DNA of 64,000 bases from B30-G6 sp964633115. Its GTDB lineage: Bacteria > Desulfobacterota > Desulfobacteria > Desulfobacterales > B30-G6. The stretch is taken from assembly GCA_964633115.1 (NCBI GenBank), contig CAZWEO010000016.1, positions 3,428 through 67,427 of the forward strand. Reading direction: 5' to 3'. The first letter of the stretch is position 1; the number at the start of each line of letters is the position of its first letter. Of the stretch, positions 52,426-62,176 are shown piece by piece. The notes beneath the pieces were generated by a model that was not told where the DNA came from, did no database searches, and was given only the letters and a program-made list of their open reading frames with translations. Both the position numbers and the translations under genes were made by a program.

Positions 52426-53556
52426 TTAGTTCGTGGTAGGGTCGAAAACCATGAGTCGATCGGGTGGCAGTGCTATCGACATTTGTTTGCCAACGGTCGT
52501 GTTCATGCGGATGACGGCATTGACTGACAGGTCGATGACCAGCTGCGAATTACCCAGTTGCTCGTCACCCAGATGAAGACGCCAGAATGATCCTAGAAAT
52601 TCCATGTCCTTGACCGTGGCATTGAAGCTGTTTCCTGTTTGAGCAACAGTATCCTCAATTTCATCACTCGGCACAATATCTTCGGGGCGTATGGAGATAA
52701 CAGCGGGTTGCCCGGGCGATAAGCTGTGCGGTCGGCAAGCAAACTCGAGTGAACCGATTCTAGCTGATTCGGGTGTTCCAGCATGACCACTCACGTGATT
52801 CATGGTACCGATGAAATTGGCTACAAACAATGTTTTGGGCTCACGGTATATTTCTGTAGGGGTCCCAATCTGATCAATGACGCCCTGGTTCATCACCACA
52901 ATGCGATCTGCCATGGTCAGGGCTTCCTCCTGATCGTGGGTCACCATGACCGTGGTCACCGCAAGTTTTTGCTGAAGGGCTTTAACCTCCTGCCGCAAAT
53001 AGACCCGAACTTTGGCATCAAGAGCCGACAATGGTTCATCGAGCAGTAACAAGCCGGGGGACGTGGCGATGGCCCTGGCCAAAGCGATACGCTGCTGTTG
53101 GCCTCCTGACAGTTGGGAAGGGTATTTTTTCTCTTGTTCCGGAAGACCCACCAGTTCCAGCAGTTCGTCCACACGCTTTTTGATATCGGCGCGCGAAAGT
53201 TTTTGATTTTCCAGACCAAAAGCAATATTTTTCTCAACCGTCAGGTTGGGAAACAGGGCGTAGGACTGAAAAACAATCCCGAAATCACGTTCTGATGGAG
53301 GCAGTGCTGAGATATCTTTTTCGGCTTGGTGCACTGTACCTGAAGTTTGGATATCAAGACCGGCAATGGCACGCAAAAAGGTCGTTTTACCGCAGCCGGA
53401 TGGCCCTAGAAAACAAACAAACTCCCCATCGTTGACGTCGAGAGAAATGTCGTCTAAAGCTACAAATTCACCAAACTTCTTGGTCAGTCTGGATATCCGA
53501 AGATAGGGAGGTTTATTTGAGGTGTTGGCAACAGACAGATCGCTCACGATTATCAT
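52426..53556 (-). CDS. ABC transporter ATP-binding protein, PhnT/PotA type
   Basis: 376 residues from ATG 53556. Walker A GPSGCGKTTFL, signature LSGGQQQRIALARAI, Walker B LLLLDEPLSALD, H-loop VTHDQEEAL; TOBE domain at the C-terminus. An earlier start at 53721 would overlap the binding protein gene by 94 bases and is not favoured. It energises the adjacent permease. Confidence 0.9.
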   Translation of the reverse strand: MIIVSDLSVANTSNKPPYLRISRLTKKFGEFVALDDISLDVNDGEFVCFLGPSGCGKTTFLRAIAGLDIQTSGTVHQAEKDISALPPSERDFGIVFQSYALFPNLTVEKNIAFGLENQKLSRADIKKRVDELLELVGLPEQEKKYPSQLSGGQQQRIALARAIATSPGLLLLDEPLSALDAKVRVYLRQEVKALQQKLAVTTVMVTHDQEEALTMADRIVVMNQGVIDQIGTPTEIYREPKTLFVANFIGTMNHVSGHAGTPESARIGSLEFACRPHSLSPGQPAVISIRPEDIVPSDEIEDTVAQTGNSFNATVKDMEFLGSFWRLHLGDEQLGNSQLVIDLSVNAVIRMNTTVGKQMSIALPPDRLMVFDPTTN

Positions 53557-53626
53557 ACCTCTATTTGGGGACATAAAGTATCGACAGCCTGATCCAATAT
53601 AAAAGGACCAGGCTGTCAAAGTTGAA

Positions 53627-54664
53627 TTAATTTTTAGGATCTGATTTGGAATCGTAGCGTTTTTGCCATTCGGCCAGAATTCTTTTTCTGTTGTTGGCTG
53701 CAAATTCGAAATCGTTTTCAATCATCTGATCAAGTGTTTCCGGTGGGAAATGCTTGACCGGTTTTGCGACGCCTTTGTAACCGACCACAGCATAAGCAAC
53801 GTTATACATTACATTGGCTTTTTTAGTGAGCGACCAGTCCATCAACGTTTGGGCGGCTTTAAGTTTGTCTGTACCGGCTATAATGGCAGCAGCTTCTATC
53901 TCCCAGCCGATCCCCTCTTTTGGAATAAGGATATCTACAGGTGCGCCCGATTCCTTCAATCTTGCACCACGGAAGGCAAAGGAAACACCGATGGGAATTT
54001 CTCCTGCGGCTGCCAGTTTAGCAGGCTTTGAACCCGAATGCGTGTAACGGGCGATATTTTCGTGCAGAAGATCCATAAAAGCCCAGCCACCCTTTTCACC
54101 AAACAGTTGTAACCAGCTGGAAACATCGAGAAAGCCGGTACCGGATGAATTCGGATTGGGCATGATCACATGACCTTTGTACATGGGTTTGGTAAGATCC
54201 CACCAGGATTTCGGCGGCACCAGGCCATGTTTCTTGGCTTCGACGGTATTGTAAGTAATCGCTGCCACATAGGCGTCCATACCAATCCAGCTGGGAACAG
54301 GATCACTGTCGTACATTTTAGGATTTATATTTTCAAGTCCTTTGGGCTTGTAGGGGTGTAGCATGCCTTCGGATTTGAATAACAATAAAGACGATCCGGA
54401 AAGCCCCCAAACGATATCGGCTTGCGGGTTATTCTTCTCCGCTAACAGTTTAGCTGTCATAATCCCGGTTGAATCCCGAACGAATTTAATATTGATATCC
54501 GGATGATCCTCGTTAAATGTGGCTGCATATCTTGGAAGATCTTCTGCTTCAATAGCGGTATAGACGATTAGATCTACTGCAAGTGCTGTGTTCCCAAGAG
54601 CGAACATGGATACCGCAACGACACATACTCCGACTACCAGCTTCTTTAACATCGTTTGTATCAT
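53627..54664 (-). CDS. ABC substrate-binding protein, 2-aminoethylphosphonate type
   Basis: 345 residues with signal peptide (LKKLVVGVCVVAVSMFALGN, cleaved near LAVD). The mature part resembles Fe3+/AEP-type periplasmic binding proteins: DIVWGLSGSSLLLFKSEGML and PNSSGTGFLDVSSWLQLFGE. It starts the transporter operon; AGGAGGAGAAACACC before ATG. Phosphonate is supported by context (phnW, PbfA-like genes) and the PhnS resemblance. Confidence 0.8.
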   Translation of the reverse strand: MIQTMLKKLVVGVCVVAVSMFALGNTALAVDLIVYTAIEAEDLPRYAATFNEDHPDINIKFVRDSTGIMTAKLLAEKNNPQADIVWGLSGSSLLLFKSEGMLHPYKPKGLENINPKMYDSDPVPSWIGMDAYVAAITYNTVEAKKHGLVPPKSWWDLTKPMYKGHVIMPNPNSSGTGFLDVSSWLQLFGEKGGWAFMDLLHENIARYTHSGSKPAKLAAAGEIPIGVSFAFRGARLKESGAPVDILIPKEGIGWEIEAAAIIAGTDKLKAAQTLMDWSLTKKANVMYNVAYAVVGYKGVAKPVKHFPPETLDQMIENDFEFAANNRKRILAEWQKRYDSKSDPKN

Positions 54665-54943
54665 GGTGTTTCTCCTCCTAAAATTAGATTTGGGTTACAG
54701 TGTGCAACCATTTGGCCCACAGCCAAAGGCTGAAATTCCTTTGCCTCCGAAATTAATGCAATTTTTTTATGGGATTTATTTTTATAGTTAAATCTATTCA
54801 TAAAAGCAATTAGTTTATGCAGATAGAAATTAAAAAATGAACGCCATTCAATCTACAAGCGGATATATTGCATAAATCAGCTATTATTAGTCAAATTAAT
54901 AATTATCATACCCTTAATGATAAAAAGTTATAGATTCAGCAGG

Positions 54944-56125
54944 CTACAACTCTTTTGAAAGCTTGTAGGCCAGGGGAAGGGTGGTGAGAGCGGCGATCCC
55001 GATTACGACAACTGTGAATTCTACCCCGACGGCATCGCTGAGCGATCCGAAAACAGGAGGACCGAAGGCAGCCCCGACGATGATGGCGGTGTAAAACAAA
55101 CCGAAAACACGCGGTGCATGGGATGGTGATACAAATTCGGCCACGGTCCCATATAGGACCGAGGATGTCCCGTTCAGCGCAATCCCCAGTAAGGGCAGGA
55201 AGAAGAATATTCCAGTCAAGGTTGAACCATAAAGGTATATAATGCCCAATCCTGTCATGGCTTCAGTGATGGTTATAGCAGGGATAATACCGATCTTTTC
55301 AGCCAAAATTCCGCACAGAAATTTCCCCAAAGCCCCTCCGATGAAAAGCAGGGACAGGGCCAGTCCCGTTGATGCCATTGGCATACCCTTGTTGATGAGC
55401 AGGAATGGCAGGAAGGTAATCAAGGCGGATCGTACCACTGTATCAATAAAACCAATCGCAGACAGTGAGAAAAAAGCCTTTTTATTTTCGATACCCCAAC
55501 CGCTGATTTTCCCACTTACTATACCAGTCTTAGCATCCACGCCTCCGGTGTGATTACTTTTTAAAAGAGAATACAGGCCCACCGCCATAATGAAACCAAG
55601 GATACCGTATGCAAAGCAGAGCGTCCGCCAACTTGCGATTGATAACACAACAGCAGCGATGGCCGGAAAAAGGAATTTGCCCATATCTCCACTGAAGTTG
55701 TAGGTTCCCAGGGCAATACGCCGGTTGTCCTGGCCATATGCCATGGAAATCATAGATGAAGCCAGGGGGTGTTGTACACCAGCCCCCAGACCACCAATGA
55801 TGAGCAGGATGCACAAGGTGTAGATGTTTCCGGAGAAGGCCAGCATCATGAAGCACACAGACGTAACGAATGTCCCCAGAGTCAACAGCCGGCGCTCACC
55901 GTAGCGTTCACCTAAAAATCCTGCGGGTATCTGGAACAACGCGGTAGCACATTCAAAACAGGTGACGAGTAAGCCCACCTGGGTAAGGGAAAGTTGGAAG
56001 GCTAATTTCCAAAAAGGAAGCAACACTGCCAGGCCGTCAGCAATGCTATCGTGAAAGATATGGAAAAGGCCCCCGCTAAACAAGACCTTTCTACGCCGGG
56101 ATCTATCGTTTACCATGAAGCTCAT
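54944..56125 (-). CDS. Major facilitator superfamily transporter
   Basis: 393 residues, about 12 helices. The N-terminus SGGLFHIFHDSIADGLAVLL resembles Fsr-type efflux proteins (fosmidomycin resistance family), and AGFLGERYGERRLLTLG is the loop 2-3 motif. It could export phosphonate-like or other compounds; the place beside the aminoethylphosphonate-type importer is suggestive only. Confidence 0.82.
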   Translation of the reverse strand: MSFMVNDRSRRRKVLFSGGLFHIFHDSIADGLAVLLPFWKLAFQLSLTQVGLLVTCFECATALFQIPAGFLGERYGERRLLTLGTFVTSVCFMMLAFSGNIYTLCILLIIGGLGAGVQHPLASSMISMAYGQDNRRIALGTYNFSGDMGKFLFPAIAAVVLSIASWRTLCFAYGILGFIMAVGLYSLLKSNHTGGVDAKTGIVSGKISGWGIENKKAFFSLSAIGFIDTVVRSALITFLPFLLINKGMPMASTGLALSLLFIGGALGKFLCGILAEKIGIIPAITITEAMTGLGIIYLYGSTLTGIFFFLPLLGIALNGTSSVLYGTVAEFVSPSHAPRVFGLFYTAIIVGAAFGPPVFGSLSDAVGVEFTVVVIGIAALTTLPLAYKLSKEL

Positions 56126-56230
56126 CAGATTTGGAAAAAATGCTCCATCTTCTGCAAAGCATTTCCGGTTGTATTCTTTATTATAAAGGCAGTTCCATCT
56201 TTTTAGATCAGCAAATTGCTATCAGCTGTT

Positions 56231-56293
56231 AATCCGAACCTATCACAAAGCCGATCAAATTATACTCGCCAAGTTTCATGATAGGCTCGGATT
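56231..56293. repeat. Inverted repeat at the end of moaA
   Basis: AATCCGAACCTATCA (56231-56245) and TGATAGGCTCGGATT (56279-56293), 15-base arms with one mismatch, loop of 33. It lies just downstream of moaA (overlapping its stop by two bases) and may act as a terminator or retroregulator. Confidence 0.6.
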
Positions 56294-57278
56294 AGCCACC
56301 GATACCCGACATGGCATCATTCACACCGCAGGAACTTTCCGGTGACAGTGGGTGGGCAGCGTGTTTGTGACCAACCGCTTGACGGAAAAGGTTTTTCAGA
56401 TCGTCAGCGCTACAGCCTGATCGCAAGGGTCCTCTGATATCCAGCTGTTTATCAGATAGAAGGCAGGGTCGTAGTTGACCGTTGGCCGTGAGGCGCAATC
56501 GATTGCAGGTTTGGCAGAAATGCCGGCTCATGGCTGGAATGAATCCAATTTCGCCCATAGCATTCTTGATGCGATATCGTTCGGCCGGTCCATCGCTGCC
56601 TGATTTACTCACCGGTATCAACTCGCCTAGTTCGCTGATGGATTTCTTGATATCGGGCGCCAAGATATAGTCACCATTGGCCATTTGAGGATTACCAATG
56701 GGCATGTATTCGATGAACCGAATATGAAACGGGTAAGTCAGTGAAAGCTTGGCCAGATCAACAAACTCATCGTCGTTGTAGCCTTTTAAGGCGACAACAT
56801 TAATCTTGATGGGTTCGAATCCAAGTTTTTTGACTTTTTCAATACCGGTCCAAACTTGATCAAACAGGTCATAGCCCGCGATAAGTTTGTACTTTTCTGC
56901 ATCAAGTGTATCCAGACTGATATTGATGCGTTGAACCCCTGCGGCTTTAATAGCTTCAGCATGCTCCGCCAGCAATACAGCATTGGTTGTTAGCGAGATA
57001 TCGGAAAGTCCTTCAACCGCCGTCAGGTCATTTAAAAAAGTATAGACGCCTTTGCGTAGCAGCGGTTCTCCGCCCGTCAACCTAACTTTTGAAATGCCCA
57101 GACTGACGCCTACCCGTACAACCCGTAGAATTTCCTCATAGCGTAAAATATCCGCGTGAGATTGTTTGGGTACCAGTCCCCCTGGGGCGCAGTACAAACA
57201 GCGCAAATTGCACCGGTCGGTGATGGAGATGCGCAGATAATTTAAATGGCGTTTATGGTTGTCGATGAGTTCAGACAT
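56292..57278 (-). CDS. moaA: GTP 3',8-cyclase MoaA
   Basis: 328 residues. It starts the molybdopterin pathway, converting GTP to 3',8-cyclo-GTP. Radical SAM motif CNLRCLYC, LTGGEPLLR, and the C-terminal 4Fe-4S ligands in FCQTCNRLRLTANGQLRPC, ending with SGIGG (the catalytic C-terminal GG). ATG 57278 gives the typical N-terminus (LIDNHKRHLNYLRISITDRC); a start at 57317 is also in frame. It stands alone on the minus strand. Confidence 0.95.
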   Translation of the reverse strand: MSELIDNHKRHLNYLRISITDRCNLRCLYCAPGGLVPKQSHADILRYEEILRVVRVGVSLGISKVRLTGGEPLLRKGVYTFLNDLTAVEGLSDISLTTNAVLLAEHAEAIKAAGVQRINISLDTLDAEKYKLIAGYDLFDQVWTGIEKVKKLGFEPIKINVVALKGYNDDEFVDLAKLSLTYPFHIRFIEYMPIGNPQMANGDYILAPDIKKSISELGELIPVSKSGSDGPAERYRIKNAMGEIGFIPAMSRHFCQTCNRLRLTANGQLRPCLLSDKQLDIRGPLRSGCSADDLKNLFRQAVGHKHAAHPLSPESSCGVNDAMSGIGG

Positions 57279-57965
57279 TTTGCCTGGTATTCTTTCATTC
57301 TTATATAAATCTTGCATTCGGCATTTGTACAGACGATTTTCAAAAATAGTGTTCTTAGCCTTTTAGGCTATTAGACTGTAGGCTGTAGGACGCTAATCGC
57401 TCAACGACTTCCGCCTTCTGAATTCTAACCCAACTCTCTGCACTTCTGTCCTTTACGTCACTCCCTCGGAAGAGGGAATCCAGACAAAGCTATTAGCTCA
57501 AGGCTTATTCTGGACCCCACCCCCTCCTTCGAGGGGACAAGCCTTCATGGGGATGACAATCGGGGACCGTTTAACTGCTTACTGCCTACTCCATACTGTT
57601 TGAACCAAAGACGCCGGTCAAGTCCTGATTAAAAGTGGTCACATCTGAAGAGTTTTACCCTACTGGAAATACCCTTTTCTTAGGCAAATGTTACAACAGC
57701 AAACATATATGCCTTCAGCCTTCACCGTCGTTCCCACGGAAGTGGGAACCCAGACAAAGCCATCAGCAAAAGGCTATTCCTGGATCCCCATTTCCATGGG
57801 GATGACGAAAACGGTTTAACGCATGACCTAAAATGCGTAACTGGTGCCGCAACTCGAAACCCGCAGCCCGAAACTCGCGACCCGATTCTGAATTCTGTCT
57901 CCTGACTCCCTTGGCCCGCCATAGCCATGAGCCTGCCGAAGGGGCGACGGCGGCTGACTCCTATG
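57279..57965. repeat. Gene-free stretch with family A and D repeats
   Basis: Family A (57359-57394, one arm), then two copies of a dispersed element: 57456-57558 and 57726-57807, both of the form CGTC(A/G)-TTCCC...GGGAA(T/C)CCAGA ... CTGGAT/CCCC...ATGGGGATGAC, a type common in proteobacteria. At 57840-57895 AACTCGAAACCCGCAGCCCG units resemble the element at 4092. I see no gene. Confidence 0.75.
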
Positions 57966-59495
57966 TTACTCCGGCTTATAATATTCTATCAACGCTTCCA
58001 CCAATCCCGGTATGGTATAGGTTTCGGCCATTACATCCACATTAAATCCCAGGTCTTTGGTCGTATCCGCGGTGATGGGTCCGATACAGGCAATTTTTAC
58101 ATTTTCCAAAAGTTTCGGAAAATCAGATTCCGGGATAAGTTTCTTAAAATTCTTCACCGTAGATGAGCTTGTAAACGTAATGCAGTCGACATTTTGGGAC
58201 GCCAAACCATCCAGAAGTGTGGCCACATTTTCTTGGGTGATTTGGGTGCGGTAAACAGTTATCTCATCTACCTCAGCCCCCAAAGCGGTTAGCGTTTCGG
58301 GTAGAACCGGACGGGCTTCCTGGGCACGTGGTAATAATATTTTTTTGGCGTTGACGTCCTGGTTTTGAAAAGCCGCCGCCACGGATTCAGCCCGGTATGT
58401 CTCTGGTAGGATATCGCACGACAGCCCAAAATCTGCCAGTCTCTCAGCTGTTACCGGACCAATGCAGGCGGTGCGAATATGATGGAGCGCACGCACATCT
58501 TTGCCGCGCTTAAATAGGCGTTTAAAAAAAAAGTGTACGCCATTAACACTTGTAAATACAAGCCAATCGTATGTCCCCAGGTTATCGATGGCATGGTCCA
58601 GCGGCTGCCAGTCTGTTGGCGGTTCGATTTGTATCGTCGGACATTCCAAACAATCCGCACCGGCTGCCTGTAGTGCGTTGACCAGATCGCTGGCTTGTTG
58701 CCTCGCTCGCGTGACCACGATGCGTTTCCCCATCAGTGGTTTATTCTCAAACCATTGCATGCTATCCCGCAGTCCCACCACATCCCCAACCACGATAATG
58801 GCCGGCGCTCTCAATCTGGCAGCCTCTGCCCGTTGAACAATATTAGCTAGGGTTCCGGTTACGGTTCTCTGGCGGGTTGTCGTACCCCAGCGGACAAGCC
58901 CCACCAAGGTGTCCGCAGACATGCCGTGTTGGGTTAATTGTGCTACTATATTGGGTAGGTTTTTAACGCCCATAAAGAAAACCAGCGTGCCGATGCCGGT
59001 AGCCAAGGCCTGCCAATCGATATTAGAAGTAGATTTTTGAGGGTCTTCATGCCCCGTGATAAAGGCCAGTGTGGATGTGAATTTCCGATGGGTTAATGGA
59101 ATCCCGGCATAGGCAGGTGCTGCCACCGCCGAAGTTACCCCGGGTACAACCTCGTAGGAAATACCGGCTTCAACCAGGACTTCTAGCTCTTCGCCACCGC
59201 GTCCAAAAATAAAGGGGTCGCCGCCTTTGAGCCGTGTGATGATCTGGCCGCTTTGGGCTTTACCCACCAGCAATTGATTGATTTCATGCTGCTTGAGAGT
59301 GTGGTCCCCGCCCTTTTTACCCACGTAGATGAGTTCAGCATCCTCGCGGGCATAGGCCAATAGAGCTGGTGATGCCAGATAGTCATAGACCAGAACATCA
59401 GCTATTTCGATACAGTTTTTACCTTTAAGGGTAATTAGACCCGGATCACCCGGACCTGCGCCCACCAGATAAACATGACCTTGTTTTGTCTTCAT
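57966..59495 (-). CDS. cobA-hemD: Fused uroporphyrinogen-III C-methyltransferase / uroporphyrinogen-III synthase
   Basis: 509 residues. First 250: SUMT, with VYLVGAGPGDPGLITLKG (8-25), RLKGGDPFIFGRGGEE (about 84-99) and GVTSAVAAPAYAGIPLTHR. The second half is HemD (from about GKRIVVTRARQQASDLVNAL; end VAETYTIPGLVEAL). It makes uroporphyrinogen III and methylates it to precorrin-2 for sirohaem and cobalamin (the corrinoid is needed by MttB-type systems). Overlaps hemC by 4 bases. Confidence 0.95.
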   Translation of the reverse strand: MKTKQGHVYLVGAGPGDPGLITLKGKNCIEIADVLVYDYLASPALLAYAREDAELIYVGKKGGDHTLKQHEINQLLVGKAQSGQIITRLKGGDPFIFGRGGEELEVLVEAGISYEVVPGVTSAVAAPAYAGIPLTHRKFTSTLAFITGHEDPQKSTSNIDWQALATGIGTLVFFMGVKNLPNIVAQLTQHGMSADTLVGLVRWGTTTRQRTVTGTLANIVQRAEAARLRAPAIIVVGDVVGLRDSMQWFENKPLMGKRIVVTRARQQASDLVNALQAAGADCLECPTIQIEPPTDWQPLDHAIDNLGTYDWLVFTSVNGVHFFFKRLFKRGKDVRALHHIRTACIGPVTAERLADFGLSCDILPETYRAESVAAAFQNQDVNAKKILLPRAQEARPVLPETLTALGAEVDEITVYRTQITQENVATLLDGLASQNVDCITFTSSSTVKNFKKLIPESDFPKLLENVKIACIGPITADTTKDLGFNVDVMAETYTIPGLVEALIEYYKPE

Positions 59496-60421
59496 TTGTC
59501 TTCGACTTGGAGCTTTTCGATGATGTCCAGCGCACCCTGGTTCATCAGTGTTTCGGCCAGATTTTGACCAATTTTTTGGCAGTCTGCCACCGAACCGCTC
59601 AATTCAGACTGCAAGACTCGCGATCCATCCGGTTCTGCCACCAGGCCGCTCAATGTGTACTGACCGTCTTTAATATGTCCATGGGCTGCAATCGGTACCT
59701 GACAGCTGCCTCCCAAGCGATGCAAGCAGGACCGTTCGCCCAAGACCACTGCCCGGGTATCGGCATCATCTAGCAACCCAATACGCTTAGCTATTTCCGG
59801 ATCGTCGTTGCGAATCTCGATACATAGCGCCCCTTGCCCGGCTGCCGGGAGCATCACATCCGTGGACAGATATTCACTGATACGGTGCTCCAATCCCAAC
59901 CGCCGGATACCGGCTGCAGCCAGTACGATGGCATCCATATTGCCTGCGTCCAGTTTTCGTAAACGCGTATCCAAATTGCCGCGCAACGGTTCGATTTGAA
60001 TATCTGGACGCGCCCATAGAAGTTGGGCCGCCCTACGCAGACTGCTGGTACCTATCCGGGCACCTTTGGGTATATCGGCTAGGCTGCCGACGCTGGACAC
60101 TAATACGTCCTGGGAATTTTCTCTTTTGGGTATGGCACCGATTGTCAGCCCATCTGGCAAATCTGCCGGCATATCTTTCATGCTGTGTACGGCTATATCA
60201 ATGCGGCCATCAAGGAGTGCTTCCTCGATCTCCTTAACGAACAATCCTTTTCCGCCCACCTTGGCCAGAGGAACATCTAAGATTTTATCTCCCTTGGTTT
60301 TGATGATGACGATCTGAATGGAAGTTTCGGGATAGTGCTTCTGAAGTTGGGATTGAACCCAGTTGGCCTGCCAAAGCGCCAACTTGCTCCCGCGTGTACC
60401 GATATGAATATTGCGACGCAT
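59492..60421 (-). CDS. hemC: Porphobilinogen deaminase (hydroxymethylbilane synthase)
   Basis: 309 residues from ATG 60421, with IHIGTRGSKLALWQANWVQS at the start and LGGSCQVPIAAHG carrying the Cys (about 240) that binds the dipyrromethane cofactor; GRIDIAVHSMKDMPADLPDG is also typical. TAATG overlap with the FmdB gene upstream and a 4-base overlap with cobA-hemD downstream show tight coupling. A longer start at 60466 is unlikely. Confidence 0.95.
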   Translation of the reverse strand: MRRNIHIGTRGSKLALWQANWVQSQLQKHYPETSIQIVIIKTKGDKILDVPLAKVGGKGLFVKEIEEALLDGRIDIAVHSMKDMPADLPDGLTIGAIPKRENSQDVLVSSVGSLADIPKGARIGTSSLRRAAQLLWARPDIQIEPLRGNLDTRLRKLDAGNMDAIVLAAAGIRRLGLEHRISEYLSTDVMLPAAGQGALCIEIRNDDPEIAKRIGLLDDADTRAVVLGERSCLHRLGGSCQVPIAAHGHIKDGQYTLSGLVAEPDGSRVLQSELSGSVADCQKIGQNLAETLMNQGALDIIEKLQVEDK

Positions 60422-60651
60422 TAATGACCGCATGTGGAACAACTTGTGGCTGCGCAGCCGCCACATGCTGACGACCCTGCAGTACTTCGTGTGGTTTCAC
60501 CACCGCTTCCTTTGCTTAAAAATCCACAAGTGGACATAAGACGGTTGACTTTCTTGCTATTGCAGGAAGGACAATCCGGTTGTTCTGATCCGAACACCAG
60601 TTTCTCGAAACTTTCCTGGCACGCTTCACAACAGTATTCATAGATTGGCAT
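60421..60651 (-). CDS. FmdB-type zinc ribbon protein
   Basis: 76 residues. MPIYEYCCEACQESFEKLV, then CPSC, the CxxC...CxxC zinc ribbon, and a Ser/Gly/Cys-rich tail (ACGGCAATSCSTCGH). Function unknown, but its coupling to hemC (TAATG) suggests a link to tetrapyrrole synthesis or metal handling. It is the second FmdB protein in the window. Confidence 0.9.
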   Translation of the reverse strand: MPIYEYCCEACQESFEKLVFGSEQPDCPSCNSKKVNRLMSTCGFLSKGSGGETTRSTAGSSACGGCAATSCSTCGH

Positions 60652-60704
60652 TGGTTATTTCTCCTAAAAGCCAAGTCAGGTTATTGCGTCATTATTAACT
60701 CATC

Positions 60705-60780
60705 AGGCCTAAACTATTAAACGGTTAGCACAAAACAACCTTACAGCCTAACCGCCTTCAGCCTAATAGCCTATATCTTA
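60705..60780. repeat. Family A repeat
   Basis: AGGCCTAAACTATTAAACGG ... TTACAGCCTAACCGCCTTCA ... GCCTAATAGCCTATATCTTA. Degenerate arms, between the FmdB gene and the TPR gene. Confidence 0.65.
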
Positions 60781-60811
60781 AGCATCGCGGACCTAAAGTC
60801 AACGATCCCAC

Positions 60812-62158
60812 CTAGTCCTGTAGTTGGGCCTGTATGGTGGCTAACTCAGAATCGGCCGAGTACCCCAATTCAATGGCTCGGTTAAATGCCGACCTAGCTT
60901 TATGCAACTCATTTTGTTGCGCATATATTTTTCCCAAACGGAATTGGAACAAACCATTGTCGGGTGACATCTCCACAGCCTTTTCGCAAAATAGCAAAGA
61001 AATCTCAGGATTCTCAGCCCTATCCGCATATAATTTGCCCAGCGCCGACAAGGCACAGGCATCCTCAGGATTCTTTTTGACGGCTGCCTCATAGTGTAGC
61101 GTAGCCGCATCAAGCATGCTCAGGGCCTCACAACATTCACCCAGATGAAAGTTTGTAATCCAGGACTCTGGTTGCAGCTGAAGAGCTTTTTCAAAATATG
61201 TCTTAGCAGTGGCGGCGTCATTCTGATCCAGATACAACTTACCTATTTGAAATGCGATTTCAAACACATTGTTGTCAATAGCTTCGGCTTGCTGATAGTA
61301 TTTCAGTGCATCGTCGGGTCGATTCTTTAGACCGGACACATAGCCAGCATTATAAAGTGCCATGATTTCGTTTGTGTCGATCTGGAAAGCAGTCTTAAAC
61401 GCATCCAGGGCCAGGTCTGTATCGCCCAAAACGCCATAGCACACACCCAAGCTGTTGAGAATATTTACATTTTTTGGGTCCAGCTTTAGTGCTTGTTTGA
61501 GTTCCGCAATAGCGCTGGGCACATCACCCTGCTGATAGAACTCATCGCCGCTAATGTTCAGGCTAACGGCATCAAACATAACGGCACTGTCAGCCCCAAA
61601 AAAAGAGGCATGTTTTAAAGCCTTATTAGCATTCTCAAAGATGTCTGTTTTGGCAAAATCAGCTTTTGGATAAGCAGCAATACCGATGGATACTGAAATG
61701 CTGTCCAATCCGCGCGTTCGAATTTGAATATCTTTGGCCAGATGCAGTGTATCGTCATCATTTTTCCCGGGTAGAAAGCAGCCGAGTGATTGCGCATCTA
61801 TCGCGCCCCAGGTGCCATTTTCGCGTTGACATAGTTCGGCTAGAAAGCGTCCTATATCAACCATCCGCGTAGCACTGTCATAACCGTTGTCATCAGTGGT
61901 ATTGGCAACCGGGTCCAAGCGAATAACCAACGTACCAAAACAGGTAACCGGCTGCACCTGTGCCAATGCTTTATTAATAAAATCATCCGCCCAGGGAACA
62001 TCCGGGAATGCCTGCTGCATGGCATCCCGTGTGAGTGTTTTATCCGAAGAAATTGCTTTACCCTGAATTGAAGCAACCGGTGGATTGAAAAGAAAATCTT
62101 TGGTTGTATCGCGTCCAGAGAATATCGCCGATTCAGTCTTACTGGTTTGTTCCGTCAT
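60812..62158 (-). CDS. TPR protein with degenerate GGDEF-like domain
   Basis: 448 residues. Residues about 70-205 look like a diguanylate-cyclase fold: FGTLVIRLD, then ISVSIGIAAYPKADFAKTDI and ANKALKHASFFGADSAVMFD, but no GG(D/E)EF motif is present, so catalysis is unlikely. From residue 210 about seven TPR repeats follow (AIAELKQALKLDPKNVNILN, ...). A signalling scaffold or receptor is likely. It stands 18 bases upstream-side of selA's end on the same strand. Confidence 0.8.
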   Translation of the reverse strand: MTEQTSKTESAIFSGRDTTKDFLFNPPVASIQGKAISSDKTLTRDAMQQAFPDVPWADDFINKALAQVQPVTCFGTLVIRLDPVANTTDDNGYDSATRMVDIGRFLAELCQRENGTWGAIDAQSLGCFLPGKNDDDTLHLAKDIQIRTRGLDSISVSIGIAAYPKADFAKTDIFENANKALKHASFFGADSAVMFDAVSLNISGDEFYQQGDVPSAIAELKQALKLDPKNVNILNSLGVCYGVLGDTDLALDAFKTAFQIDTNEIMALYNAGYVSGLKNRPDDALKYYQQAEAIDNNVFEIAFQIGKLYLDQNDAATAKTYFEKALQLQPESWITNFHLGECCEALSMLDAATLHYEAAVKKNPEDACALSALGKLYADRAENPEISLLFCEKAVEMSPDNGLFQFRLGKIYAQQNELHKARSAFNRAIELGYSADSELATIQAQLQD

Positions 62159-62176
62159 AGTGCTTGCTTACTTTCT

